Under the pieces are notes generated by a model. It did no database searches and was not told the origin of the DNA. It saw only the letters and a program-made list of their open reading frames with translations. Positions 1-10,334 of a DNA stretch of 64,000 nucleotides are shown one piece after another. A program made the position numbers and the translations under genes. Origin of the DNA: Ampullaceana balthica (Eukaryota > Mollusca > Gastropoda > Lymnaeidae); contig CALYLW010001022.1 in assembly GCA_944989445.1 (NCBI GenBank), forward strand, positions 1 through 64,000, in the 5' to 3' direction. Each line of letters opens with the position of its first letter. Position 1 is the first letter of the stretch.

Positions 1-1066
1 TCTCGATCTTTTCCCGATTTGAACTGTGGTGCTGTGGGTCGTCTCGGCTCCTTAGGGTCCCACTGTAGCTGGGACGGGATGGTTGGTTCTGCAACTTGAC
101 CTCCCGGTACAGTTTGTAATCGTCTTCTCTCGTAGTTGGCACCGTCTGTCGACGCCCTGACTGCCTGTGTTCGTCGCTGGTTCAGACGTCGTTGCTGTGC
201 TGGTTCCGACGTCGTTGTTTTGCTGGTTCTGGTTCGAGGCGTAAGCCCTACGCCCTACGCTTGACTCTCCCTCGACTTGTACGGTATGTAACCGACCCCT
301 AACAGTAGGTTCTGCACTGATGTGTTTTCGTCGTTTCTCTCACGTCGATTCTTGTGTTGCTGGCGGTGCTTGGCAATCCTGAGACTCTTTCGTTGGCCCG
401 GGCCCCCATGTTAAGGTCTCATTCGTTGGTGGATTATTGTTTGCTCTCCGCTACACACAACACTCAAGAGATGACACAAGTCGGTATAACAATGCAATGT
501 TTATTCTGCTATGTACAACTGTACAACTGGCTGTCTTGCCTTGACATCAAATACATCTATATATAACTGGCTGTATGCTCAAGCATGCCCTCGGTCCGAC
601 TCGACCATCCTGGGCCCATGCTCAAGTCCTCTTCAGATCTACGTAAATACACAAAGCGTTTAAGTCCCCTCGGTCCTAGCCTGACCGCTTCTGGGCGACA
701 TTAAACCTCAGCTCTCTGTGTTACTGCAACCCTGCAACTCCCCGGTCTATCCTGACCGGTCTGACCGCACAACACTATGCGAACTACACAGCTTTCTGCC
801 ACCCCCGCACTCATCTCGACTACTCTCTTATATACCCCCCAACTGGTCTCAACTGACCCCTGGCGTGTCCTCTGGTCGTCCCTGACATATCCCGTGTGAC
901 CAGAAGTTCACTCAGCCATCCTAGACATTATTCCCGTGATAGGAGTTCATACCCGTAAACAACGCCTTGACCCGACTCCAACACTGGCTCACAACAATCT
1001 CACAACAATCATTCGCAACAATCATTCGCAGTGATTCTCATACCCTGACAACATCCACACCCACTC
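1..1066. other. GC-richer sequence, no gene recognised
   Basis: This stretch is visibly richer in G+C than the rest of the window. It has several imperfect internal repeats around the word ACGTCGTTG (near 185-220). I see no conserved protein domain, convincing splice-bounded exon or tRNA fold. The short open frame at 354-566 has no recognisable similarity and no supporting signals. It may be upstream sequence of the chitin-binding gene or part of an unrecognised repeat. Confidence 0.4.
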
Positions 1067-2150
1067 AGCTCCACCATAGTAACCCACCTCCACCCACTCA
1101 GGCTCCACCTAGTAACCACACCTCCACACCCACTCAGCTCCACCATAGTAACCACACCTCCACACCCACTCAGCTCCACCATAGTAACCACACCTCCACA
1201 CCCACTCAGCTCCACCATAGTAACCACACCTCCACACCCACTCAGCTCCACCATAGTAACCACACCTCCACACCCACTCAGCTCCACCATAGTAACCACA
1301 CCTCCACACCCACTCAGCTCCACCATAGTAACCACACCTCCACAACCACTACATTAATCACACCTCCACAACCACTACATTAACCACACCTCCACAACCA
1401 CTCAACACCACCATAGTAACCACACCTCCACAACCACTACATTAATCACACCTCCACAACCACTACATTAACCACACCTCCACAACCACTCAACTCCACC
1501 ATAGTAACCACACCTCCACACCCACTCAGCGCCACCATAGTAACCACACCTCCACAACCACTCAACACCACTACATTAACCACACCTCCACAACCACTAC
1601 AATAACCACACCTCCACAACCACTACATTAACCACACCTCCACAATCACTACATTAACCACACCTTCACAACCACTACATTAACCACACCTCAGCAATCA
1701 CTCAACACCACCACAGTAACCACACCTCCACAACCACTACATTAACCACACCTCCACAACCACTACATTAACCACACCTCCACAATCACTACATTAACCA
1801 CACCTTCACAACCACTACATTAACCACACCTCCACAACCACTCAACACCACCATAGTAACCACACCTCCACAACCACTACATTAACTACACCTCCACAAC
1901 CACTCAACACCACCATAGTAACCACACCTCCACAACCAATACATTAACCACACCTCCACAACCACTACATTAACCACACCTCCACAACCACTACATTAAC
2001 CACACCTCCACAACCACTACATTAACCACACCTTAACGTCCACTCAACACCACTACATTAATCACACCTTAACGTCCACTACATTAACCACACCTTAACG
2101 TCCACTACATTAATCACACCTTAACGTCCACTCAACATCTCCACGGTTAC
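1067..2150. repeat. 36-bp minisatellite decaying into a 26-bp minisatellite
   Basis: The first part (about 1067-1350) is a 36-bp unit containing the words CTCAGCTCCACCATAGTAAC and CACACCTCCACACC, repeated nearly perfectly about seven times. From about 1350 it changes to shorter, more variable units of about 26 bp containing ACACCTCCACAACCACTACA, ending with copies that carry CACCTTAACGTCCACT (2035-2130). Because 36 is a multiple of three, the first part is open on both strands and gives artificial repeat peptides such as TPTQLHHSNHTS. The 26-bp part destroys every frame, so I read the block as non-coding. Confidence 0.85.
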
Positions 2151-2819
2151 AACAGTTAAACATCCAACCATCATCACCGCAATAACCACACTTTAAAAAA
2201 TGTTAACGCTGAAAATGCAGTATAACCGTTAAACCAATAATTGCAAAATTAACAATTTCAGCAGGAACAGTTACAAAACCAATAACCTCTGCAGCATCGC
2301 CTTATAAAAATAAGATCTCTAACTTCCTGTATTACAATAAAATAATAAAATAAAAAAGAGTAAAATATTGATGGGAAAAAACAAAGAGATGGAATATTTA
2401 TCTGTATCAAAAAAAAATATTGTTTAAAAACATTATGTGACTATTGAAAAATGAATTGAAATTATTTCTGTTGAAAACAAAATGTAATTGCAAAAAATAG
2501 TAAAGTATTTAAAAATCAATATCATTTATTTATTTATTTTTAATTTAAATAATGTTAGTGCTGACAAGTGCAAATTTATTTTAAATATGACGATAATAAA
2601 ACTGAAAATCTCGTACTCCGACATGTATCCCAAATGTTTTTTCGAATATTCATTTTATTTTAGTCTCAAGCCATTAGCAAATATGTTCAATAACATTTAT
2701 TATATTTTTATGACGTCTGCTCCGAGTATGACCGTCAAATTTCACGCTTCTCTTTCACTGGTCTGTTGCGACTGCTACATCTTCTGCTTTTCATGTCTTC
2801 TTTTTTTTTCAACTTTCAG
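2151..2819. other. AT-rich sequence, probable intron
   Basis: No domain is visible here. The sequence is AT-rich and ends in a long pyrimidine tract and a TTTCAG acceptor at 2819, directly before the first recognised coding exon of the chitin-binding gene, so at least its right part is probably intron. An open frame starting at 2488 runs through this stretch into the exon, but its upstream portion looks like intron read-through. Confidence 0.5.
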
Positions 2820-3689
2820 CGTGACGTTTGCTCCAGTTGTAACTCAAAAACCTGTTGGAGTTGTCACACAAGCGCCCGTGGTGACACAAGCACCTGTCCA
2901 TGGAGGAGGAAGTAAGTGAAGCTGGTTTGATGTGTGAATGTGTTAGGAGGAAGTAAGTGAAGCTGGTTTGATGTGTGAGTGTTAGGAGGAAGGGAAGTAA
3001 GTGAAGCTGGTTTGATGTGTGAATGTGTTAGGAGGAAGTAAGTGAAGCTGGTTTGATGTGTGAATGTGTTAGGAGGAAGTAAGTGAAGCTGGTTTGATGT
3101 GTGAATGTGTTAGGATGAAGTAGGTGAAGCTGGTTTGATGTGTGAATGTGTTAGGAGGAAGTAAGTGAAGCTGGTTTGATGTGTGAATGTGTTAGGAGGA
3201 AGTAAGTGAAGCTGGTTTGATGTGTGAATGTGTTAGGAGGAAGTAAGTGAAGCTGGTTTGATGTGTGAATGTGTTAGAAGGAAGGGAAGTAAGTGAAGCT
3301 GGATTGTTGCGTGAATGTATTTTGGGGAAGTAAGTGACGCTGGTTTGATGCGTGAATTGATTTGTTAAATTGATGATTTTAGTGGGGGTTTTTTAATCTG
3401 AAAATTTAAGATAGTGCAGCTTCTTTGTATACAAGTGTTTATCATCGTGTTTTCCAAATCGAATGTTTAAATAATAACTACCTAATCCGTTTTTATTAAC
3501 ACCATAGACTTGGCTTCAATTTGCAAAGACCAACATCTCAGTGACGGTATCCACGAAGCTCCAGGCAGCTGTAGCCAGTTTGTTGAATGTGCAGGAGGAA
3601 GTACATTCATCAAGAACTGCGCAGCAGGCACCGCTTTCAGCAAAGCAATTCAAAACTGCGACTACACAGCTAATGTGGCTGGTTGCTAA
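2820..3689 (+). CDS. Chitin-binding (peritrophin-A type) secreted protein, 3' exons
   Basis: Two exons are visible, 2820-2911 and 3508-3689, joined in phase (donor AA|GTAAGT, acceptor ATAG|AC). The first encodes a Pro/Thr/Val-rich linker with the repeated phrase VVTQAP. The second encodes one complete chitin-binding type-2 (CBM14) domain: it runs from ICKDQ through DGIHEAPGSC and FVECAGG to NVAGC and stops at TAA. Six cysteines are in the expected order. Proteins of this family are extracellular and bind chitin in gut lining, shell matrix or mucus. The N-terminus, including any signal peptide, lies upstream and was not identified; the 5' exon begins in mid-codon. An AATAAA at 3794 is a likely polyadenylation signal. 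The intron is filled by a minisatellite built from the donor site. Confidence 0.8.
2905..3345 (+). repeat. 41-bp minisatellite seeded by a 5' splice site
   Basis: About eleven copies of a roughly 41-bp unit begin exactly at the end of the chitin-binding gene's linker exon. Each unit contains the exon/intron junction itself, GAGGAA followed by GTAAGTGAAGCTGG, then TTTGATGTGTGAATGTGTTA. Ten copies keep GTAAGT (at 2912, 2953, about 2998, 3039, 3080, 3162, 3203, 3244, 3288 and 3329); one has GTAGGT. Two copies carry a small GGGAA insertion. Confidence 0.9.
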
Positions 3690-4207
3690 ACAAACAAGAA
3701 AAACATGGAAAAAGAATATTGCAGCAAACGTTACTATTAAATTCCAACTGGAAATTTTTACAAAACAAGCTTGTTATTTCCTGCCTTAACACGAATAAAA
3801 TTTAACAGAAATATATTTTTCAAAACCTTCAAGTTTTTGCAATTTTTTTATATATTTTATATTTGACGAGCAACAAAGCCCGTTCCGCCACCGTTCGGTG
3901 GCATGTTGTAACTCCCCTCCAACAGCCGTCTCAACCGGCATACATGTGCATCACGTCAAAAATACTATACATTATAGTTATAGTTAAAATAAATAACTCG
4001 TAAAAACAGAGCTTTGGACTATAAATCCCAACGCGCATAACACAAAATAAAGTCTTGGAAGAAATACTGCACCAAATATAACTCGTTTTGAACGTCCGCG
4101 TAAACGTGTTCAATATGATTGGCTGTAGGAGTCACATGTGTTTGAGGGACCAATCGATATCGATGACCGTACAGAACATTGCCTTTATTATATAGGATGT
4201 ATTACCG
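3690..4207. other. 3' flank of the chitin-binding gene
   Basis: The first about 110 bases are probable 3' UTR with AATAAA at 3794. The remainder shows no gene. It includes a short GC-rich stretch (3880-3920). The last seven bases (ATTACCG) are the left target duplication of the next element. Confidence 0.45.
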
Positions 4208-4266
4208 CAGTGGCGTAGCTAGAACTTTTGTCGCCCGGGGCGGTCCCCAATGTTCCGCCCAGTTTA

Positions 4267-4674
4267 GGGACCATCCATAATGGCGTCACGCACTTGGGGC
4301 GGGGAGGGGAGTCATACACTTGTGAAGATGTGTGACAGGGGGGGGGGTGTGTTTGAGAAATGTGATGTCACATCAAAACTCGAAACTTTAAATACAATTT
4401 CCACTTAAATATTGATTACTGACAATTCATTTAATGTCGTAAAACGCGTGTTACAATATTAGAGTGCAGCCTTGCACTAAAAACATACTTAAATGACAAA
4501 AATTTGATTTGAAACATGCTTATTTTCAAATAGAAAATACGGCTTTTATGGCTGGGGGGTGAAAAGCGTTATGAAGTCATATTGAAGAAAGATCTAAGTT
4601 TTTGTGACGACATGTGACGAGGGCGGAGGGGGTGAAAAATCAGCCAAAATCGCGTGACGTCATTTATGGACGGC
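4267..4674. mobile_element. Harbinger-like MITE, copy 1
   Basis: The ends are complementary: GGGACCATCCATAATGGCGT at the left and a matching GACGTCATTTATGGACGGC at the right. TTA precedes the left end. The inner sequence (ATTAGAGTGCAGCCTTGCAC and GTGTGACAGGGGGG) recurs in the four other copies of this family in the window. It is inserted in the outer hAT element. Confidence 0.75.
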
Positions 4675-5738
4675 AAATTAGTCGATTATTAGATGGTTTT
4701 TATAAATTAATAAACATGAATAAATAATTGCAATTGAAACGGAGTAAAGGTGGGGAACATGTTTACCATTGCATGCCATATTTATATAAGCAGTAGTTAA
4801 AGAGCCCGCATAAGATGATATACCTATAAATACACATTTATAAAAATACACTATACATTTTTAAAGGGCAAAAGTTACTGAGGTCGCAGGCCCCAATAAG
4901 ATAAAACATTTACACCCAAAAAAACATTATCAATTACTATTCTGTTATTTTATATTGATACATAAATGATTTTTTTAAAAACAAAGAAATTGTATACATT
5001 AGTATGTAATCATATTTATACATTTACTTTCCTAACTTTCATATTAGAAAAATCGTGTATTATGCTATCAAAATTTAAATTATTTGTAATATCTTGTTCT
5101 ATGGATAATATTGCAAGATTTTGTTGTCTTAAATCGCTCATTGTGGAACGAAGATAATTTTTCTCAACTCCACTTTGGAGAAGCTCCTTTCACAACTAGC
5201 GACGACACTGATAACAATTGTTGAAAATATTTATAGGAAAATTACAATTTTGGGTACAGAATTTTCAAATCTTACTGTTGAATAAATTTCAATAGATCAA
5301 GGGGGCCTTTCCCCCCATTTTTCTAACATAATGCCTCTTCTTGTAGTGTAGGTAAGCCTACAGCCATATAAACCTGGATCCTTTTTCTTTCAATATTGAA
5401 CAGATCTTTATCAATGTCAATAAATTAATTTATTTGATGTTCAAATGCTTCATTTAGTAGGTTACATGGTATTACATATGAATATTTTCTTGCAAGGACT
5501 TGCAACTCATCAAAGCGTTCTTGTATTTTCTTTTATAATTCCATCCATGGGTAAAAACATTTCTCGTTGTACTTCTCGTTCTAAAGATAGAACCACGTCT
5601 TCTGAATTTCCCCACTCGTATTTTTTCTCATTCTAACTCAGCATTCAGTTGATATCTCCAACTCTTCACAAATTGTTTGGCTGATATTACAGCGTTCTGT
5701 ATTAGCACATCTCTATGTTCCATGCAATGGGTTTGCAT

Positions 5739-6496
5739 TAGGGCTGCGGAAATTAACGATTAATTTATCGATTAACCGTTAACTTTTTTTTAATGATTAA
5801 CAATTTTTAACGATTAATAGACCCACCACTTATAAATGTATTGGAAGTCAAAAAGTAAAATTACACGAACATTTTTGTTTAAACTATTCACTTAGGTGAT
5901 TGTTCAAAATGTTGACAAAGGTTTTTTCCAAAGGTTTTCCTACCATGCAATGTTCCCTCTAAGTCTAAGCTCGTTGTTTCGTGTGAAAAGTTTTAAAAGA
6001 ACTCGTGTGCAAAGTTGCACAACGTCCATTTTATGTGCAAAATTTTACAACATTTTATGCACGGTGATTCTAAACTCCTGCGTGGCGTCAGTAAAAAATC
6101 TTCGCAGCCACGCTGCTTAAAGGGAACATTGATACCATGGTTCTAACACTTCGCTTACATATCACCTGCAAACCAAACATCCACTACAGTATTAGAAACT
6201 TCAGATGAGACAATCCAAAATCTAAAGCTATGTAAACGATTTTTCAGCTCGATTGGTTATATTGTCAATAAGACCTGCTCTGAAACAAATAATGTCAATA
6301 CACTGTCTGTTTGTGTTGTTGGTTAAAAGATGTCATATAAAGAAGACATTCCAGTGTTATTTAGATTTTTGACAAGTACGTTTAATAAATGACACAATAC
6401 ATTTAAATTGTTGGCTTTAATCGAAATTAACGATTAATTAATCTTTAATTTTTCCAAAGTTAACGATTAATTTTAAATTAATCGATAACAGCCCTA
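5739..6496. mobile_element. hAT-like MITE with TAGGGCTG ends
   Basis: Starts TAGGGCTGCGGAAATTAACG and ends in the complementary ATCGATAACAGCCCTA, with AT-rich inner termini full of TTAACGATTAAT words. It is flanked by a perfect 8-bp direct repeat, GTTTGCAT, at 5731-5738 and 6497-6504, the hAT signature. TAGGGCTG ends are typical of non-autonomous hAT families in animals. It is inserted in the 4208-7437 element and carries a further insertion. Confidence 0.85.
5948..6131. mobile_element. 184-bp hAT-like MITE nested inside another MITE
   Basis: The termini are CAATGTTCCCTCTAAG and a matching GCTTAAAGGGAACATTG. The flanks CTACCATG (5940-5947) and ATACCATG (6132-6139) form an 8-bp target duplication with one mismatch. 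This is the third level of insertion at this locus. Confidence 0.8.
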
Positions 6497-7441
6497 GTTT
6501 GCATTCATTTAAAAAATGATGGGTTCGCAAAAATTGAGATAACATAGAAAAGAAAAAGATTGCATTGAATTGAGTAAAATTCCAGCATCTGATCTCGTTT
6601 TACTAGTTACTTCTTCAGATGTCATTTTTTCCAAGACGCTTGAAATTTTAAAGTATGTCTTTTTCGAGATTATTAATGACTATTGCGGTATTGTTTATTA
6701 ACGTAGAAATTTGAATATGTTCATGTTCTTTCTTTAAATCTTAATGATTTTCCATAAAATAGACGAATTCAAATTGTTTACACATTGCTTTAATTGGATA
6801 GGCTTAACATTTTTAATGAATAACCGTATTTTAATGAAAAACAAAAATTATTTGTGTTACTTTAATACAATAAAGGTAAAATAAATTTATTTTTTAATAA
6901 GGTACCTTAAAATAATTTTCTAAAAATTCAAAGAGTAATATAAACTACTAGATCTACTTGCAAGTTAAACACAATATTTGAACCACCATGAATTGTAGGT
7001 ACTTGTTCGCGCATCATTCTGCAAATTTCGAAATTCCACGCAAAAACCATCTTGTCGATAGTAATAGCACAGGTTATTGGGCCCAGCGGTGATGTGGGTT
7101 TTTTTTTGGTGTAGTTTTCTTATAAAAGCGTCATCTGGACGTATACTGCTTATCTTTCCAAACAAATCGATACATGTTTTTATTGTTTTTAAATTTTTGA
7201 ATGGTTTTGCTTTAGTTATAACATCCACTATTCACTATGTAATCAAACAAGTATTGTGGGAATTCGTTAATTAAGACTAGATATTACTAATATTTTTGTT
7301 TCACCTTGGCCCCTTTTCAAAAGAAAAAGGGTGGTTTTCGGAATAGGTTGCACTTTTCAGATTCCAACAAATGCCGCCCTTAAATGTGTGACACCCGGGG
7401 CAAACCGCCCCCACCGCCCCCTCTAGCTACGCCACTGATTA

Positions 7442-9968
7442 CCGTATATACTCGAATATAAGCCGCGTTTAGAACTATAAAATACAATACTGAAATCAGG
7501 GGGTTGGCTTATATGCACATAAAACAAAATGGACACAAGGACAGACACTAAAATGTATATTTTTAAATCCCTTATATTAACTTCGCGGCCGTCTCTCTCT
7601 CTCTCTCTCTCTCTGTCTTGGGCTCGGCGGGCGGGCGGAAAAACAGAAGTCAAAAATGACCCACTTCCCATGATCCGATCGAACTGAAATTTGGCACACG
7701 GACCCGTCTGACCTAACAATGCATCGTATCAAAATTTCAGATCGATCGAACGTACCGTAATTAAATCAATGCATTTTTAGTTTATCCTTATATGAGGTAT
7801 GTAATTTTAATTCACGGTTTGTTATTGTTTTTTTGCCACGTGAAATTTTGAGCTGACGCATTGAGGCGACCCAACGAAGCGACGGGCGCTTTTGTTTACA
7901 TTTTACGTGTCACTCTGAGCTCGGTCAAGCGAATCGGTGACCAGACTTTTCCCCTCTCCCCTACCCACCCCTCCCCCCCACCCCTCCCCCACCCACCCCT
8001 CCCCCCACTAGGGTTATGATGCAAAGTTGAGTTAAGACAGATTCAGTCTGTAAATGTTTGAAAATAATCAATACTGTTAGTTATGTCTCATATATAAGGG
8101 ATTTATAGTAAAAAACTTTGTTTTTACGGGTTTGTTTTATTAAATCCCTTATATTAACTTCACCGCCGTCTCTGTCTCTCTCTCTGTCTTGGGCTCGGCG
8201 GGCGGGCGGAAAAACAGAAGTCAAAAATGACCCACTTCCCATGATCCGATCGAACTGAAATTTGGCACACGGACCCGTCGGACCTAACAATGCATCGTAT
8301 CAAAATATCAGATCGATCGAACGTACCGTAATTAAATTAATGCATTTTTAGTTTATCCTTATATGAGGTATGTAATTCAAAATTCACTGTTTGTTATTGT
8401 TTTTTTTCTGCCCAGTTCCACGTGAGTTTGAGTTGACGCCGACCGTCGTGTTGACGCCGACCGTCGTGCCGACACCCCCTCGCATCCCACCCCCATTTAT
8501 TAAAGACAAGGGACATCACTCGGTGTCAGTCTGTAAATGTTTGAAAATAATCAATACTGTTAGTTATGTCTCATATATAAGGGATTTATAGTCAAAAACT
8601 TTGTTTTTACGGGTTTGTTTTATTAAATCCCTTATATTAACTTCACCGGCGTCTCTGTCTCTCTGTCTGTCTTGGGCTCGGCGGGCGGGCGGAAAAAGAA
8701 AAGTCGAAAATGACACACTTCCCGTGAAGCCATCGAGCTGAAATTTGGCACACGGACCCGTGTCACCTAACAATGCAGCGTATCAAAATTTCAGATCGAT
8801 CGATCGTACCGTAATTAAATTAATGCATGTTTAGTTTATCTATATAAACTATATGTAGAGGTCGCTATTGTTTACATTTTACGGGTCACTTGACTTCAGG
8901 CCAGCCACCTGTGAACAGATCTCGTGCTTAAACCAGGTGGTTTTCACCAGGAGTTGAGTTAACGCGTTGACGCCACCCGTCCATGTCCACACCCCCTCCC
9001 CCCTTCCACCAGTTTTAAAGCCAGGGGAGATAATTTCTGTTTCAATTTGAACATAATCAATACTTTTAGTTATGTCTCATATATAAGGGATTTATAGTCA
9101 AAAACTTTGTTTTTACGGGGTTGTATTATTAAATCCCTTATATTAACTTCGCGGCCGTCTCTGTCTTGGGCTCGGCGGGCGGGCGGGCGGAAAATGACCC
9201 ACTTCCCATGATCCGATCGAAGTGAAATTTCGCACACGGACCCGTCTAACCTAACAATGCATCGTATCAAAATTTCAGATCGATCGAACGTACCGTAATT
9301 AAATTAATGCATTTTTAGTTTATCCTTATATGAGGTATGTAATTTAAATTCACGTTTTGTTATTATTTTTTTGCCACGTGAAAGTTTGAGCATTGAGGCG
9401 ACCCAACGAAACGACGGTGCGCTTTTGTTTACATTTTACGTGTCACTCTGAGCTCGGTCAAGCGAATCGGTGACCAGACTTTTCCCCTCTCCCCCTCCCA
9501 CCCACCCCTCCCCCCCTAGGGTTATGAAGCAAACTTGTGTTAAGACAGATTCAGTCTGTAAATGTTTGAAAATAATCAATTCTGTTAGTTATGTCTCATA
9601 TATAAGGGATTTATAGTCAAAAACTTTGTTTTTACGGGTTTGTTTTATTTTCTAAATATATACTTCGTTAATCCTCAGTTGTGAACAACGAATAAGCGGA
9701 GGTTCATTTAATATTATAGCAAACAATTTGGAAAGAGCAGAACACGTTTTTGTGACTTCCCAAAAGGTAAACAAACTGGTATGTAAGATAATAAAAAGTA
9801 AGTATTTTACATCTTTACAGTAACAATTTTCCATGAACCAAAAATATGATGTAAAATTAGACAATTGTATGGTCGGCTTATATGCGGGTTTTGCAAACCT
9901 GGCTATTTTAAAGCCGTTTTAAGGGGTCGGTTTATGTGTGATGTAGGCTTATATGCGAGTATTTACAG
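7442..9968. mobile_element. Tc1/mariner-like MITE interrupted by a tandem array
   Basis: The left end CCGTATATACTCGAATATAA and the inverted right end (reading CTGTAAATACTCGCATATAA on the minus strand) match at 20 of 23 positions, and each is flanked by TA. Subterminal copies of GGCTTATATGCG lie near 9886 and 9947. The interior has no transposase. From 7565 to 9649 it is filled by an array of the hairpin-core family. The neighbouring hAT element inserted at this element's extreme left end, so the original left TA lies in the duplicated ATTACCG. Confidence 0.65.
7565..9649 (-). repeat. Hairpin-core tandem array A (4 units, subfamily 1)
   Basis: Four head-to-tail units lie on the minus strand, starting at about 7565, 8143, 8626 and 9132. 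Each begins AAATCCCTTATATTAACTTC and ends ATATATAAGGGATTTATAG on the + strand, so unit ends are 13-bp inverted repeats. Units are joined by a constant linker containing AAAAACTTTGTTTTTACGGG. Every unit has a CT-rich tract, a CGGCGGGCGGGCGG tract, and inverted arms AAATTTCAGATCGATCG / CGATCGAACTGAAATTT forming a long hairpin. The variable middle differs: type A carries GGTGACCAGACTTTTCCCC, type B carries GACGCCGACCGTCGTG. The short open frames repeated here are by-products of the repeat. Confidence 0.85.
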
Positions 9969-10334
9969 TAATTTGGCTATTAAGAAGGAATCAGTGCTTT
10001 ACATTCAAGTAAATATGAAATTAAAACACGTAATTTTAATGGAAGGAAAGGCAATGTTTATCTAGGTTTTATTTTAAGTAGAATGCTCAGAAGTGTCCAA
10101 GCTTAAATAAAACCTAACCCAAATACGTTGTAAATATTAAATTGGACCAGTCCAAGTGAGTATGTTCATTTGAATTGGGCAATGTTGCTGCTTGCAGGGC
10201 CTGTTACCTAGCCTCTGATGGGCAATGTTGCTGCTTGCAGGCCTTGTTACCCAGCCGCTGATGATCTCATTCTTTTATTTGTTGTTGCTCTTGTTTTCTC
10301 CATCATGTTTGTTTAATAAAAGAGACCCATAAAA
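9969..10334. other. Unclassified spacer with a short tandem duplication
   Basis: No gene is visible. At about 10179-10265 a roughly 45-bp stretch containing GGGCAATGTTGCTGCTTGCA is present twice in tandem with a few differences. The rest is AT-rich. Confidence 0.5.

Larger units (their letters stand above)
4208..7437 (-). mobile_element. hAT transposon (ZMYM1/TTF-type), inactive, host of nested elements
   Basis: The ends are a perfect 16-bp inverted repeat beginning CAGTGGCGTAGCTAGA, flanked by ATTACCG at 4201-4207 and 7438-7444 (7 bp; the usual hAT duplication is 8 bp). Minus-strand fragments show a hAT transposase: residues resembling TSEEVTSKTRSDAGILLNSM at about 6570-6640, EWGNSEDVVLSLEREVQ at about 5560-5610, IQERFDELQVLARKYSYVIP at about 5465-5530, and the C-terminal dimerisation motif ASCERSFSKVEL at about 5160-5205. 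The fragments are in different frames with stops between, so the gene is dead. Two MITE insertions (4267-4674 and 5739-6496) lie inside. Confidence 0.8.

Noticed and set aside
1009..1383. Open frames on both strands across the 36-bp repeats
   Set aside because: They exist only because the unit length is a multiple of three. No domain, splice signals or upstream coding context support translation.
2488..2819. Coding use of the 5' part of the 143-residue open frame at 2488-2919
   Set aside because: Composition is intron-like and a strong pyrimidine tract with TTTCAG ends at 2819. Only the part after it has the Pro/Thr-rich linker.
7423..9270. Repeated small proteins with residues like CAKFQFDRIMGSGSFLTS
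   Set aside because: They translate the hairpin stem and GC tract of the hairpin-core family. Frames shift between units, and length differs with CT-repeat number.
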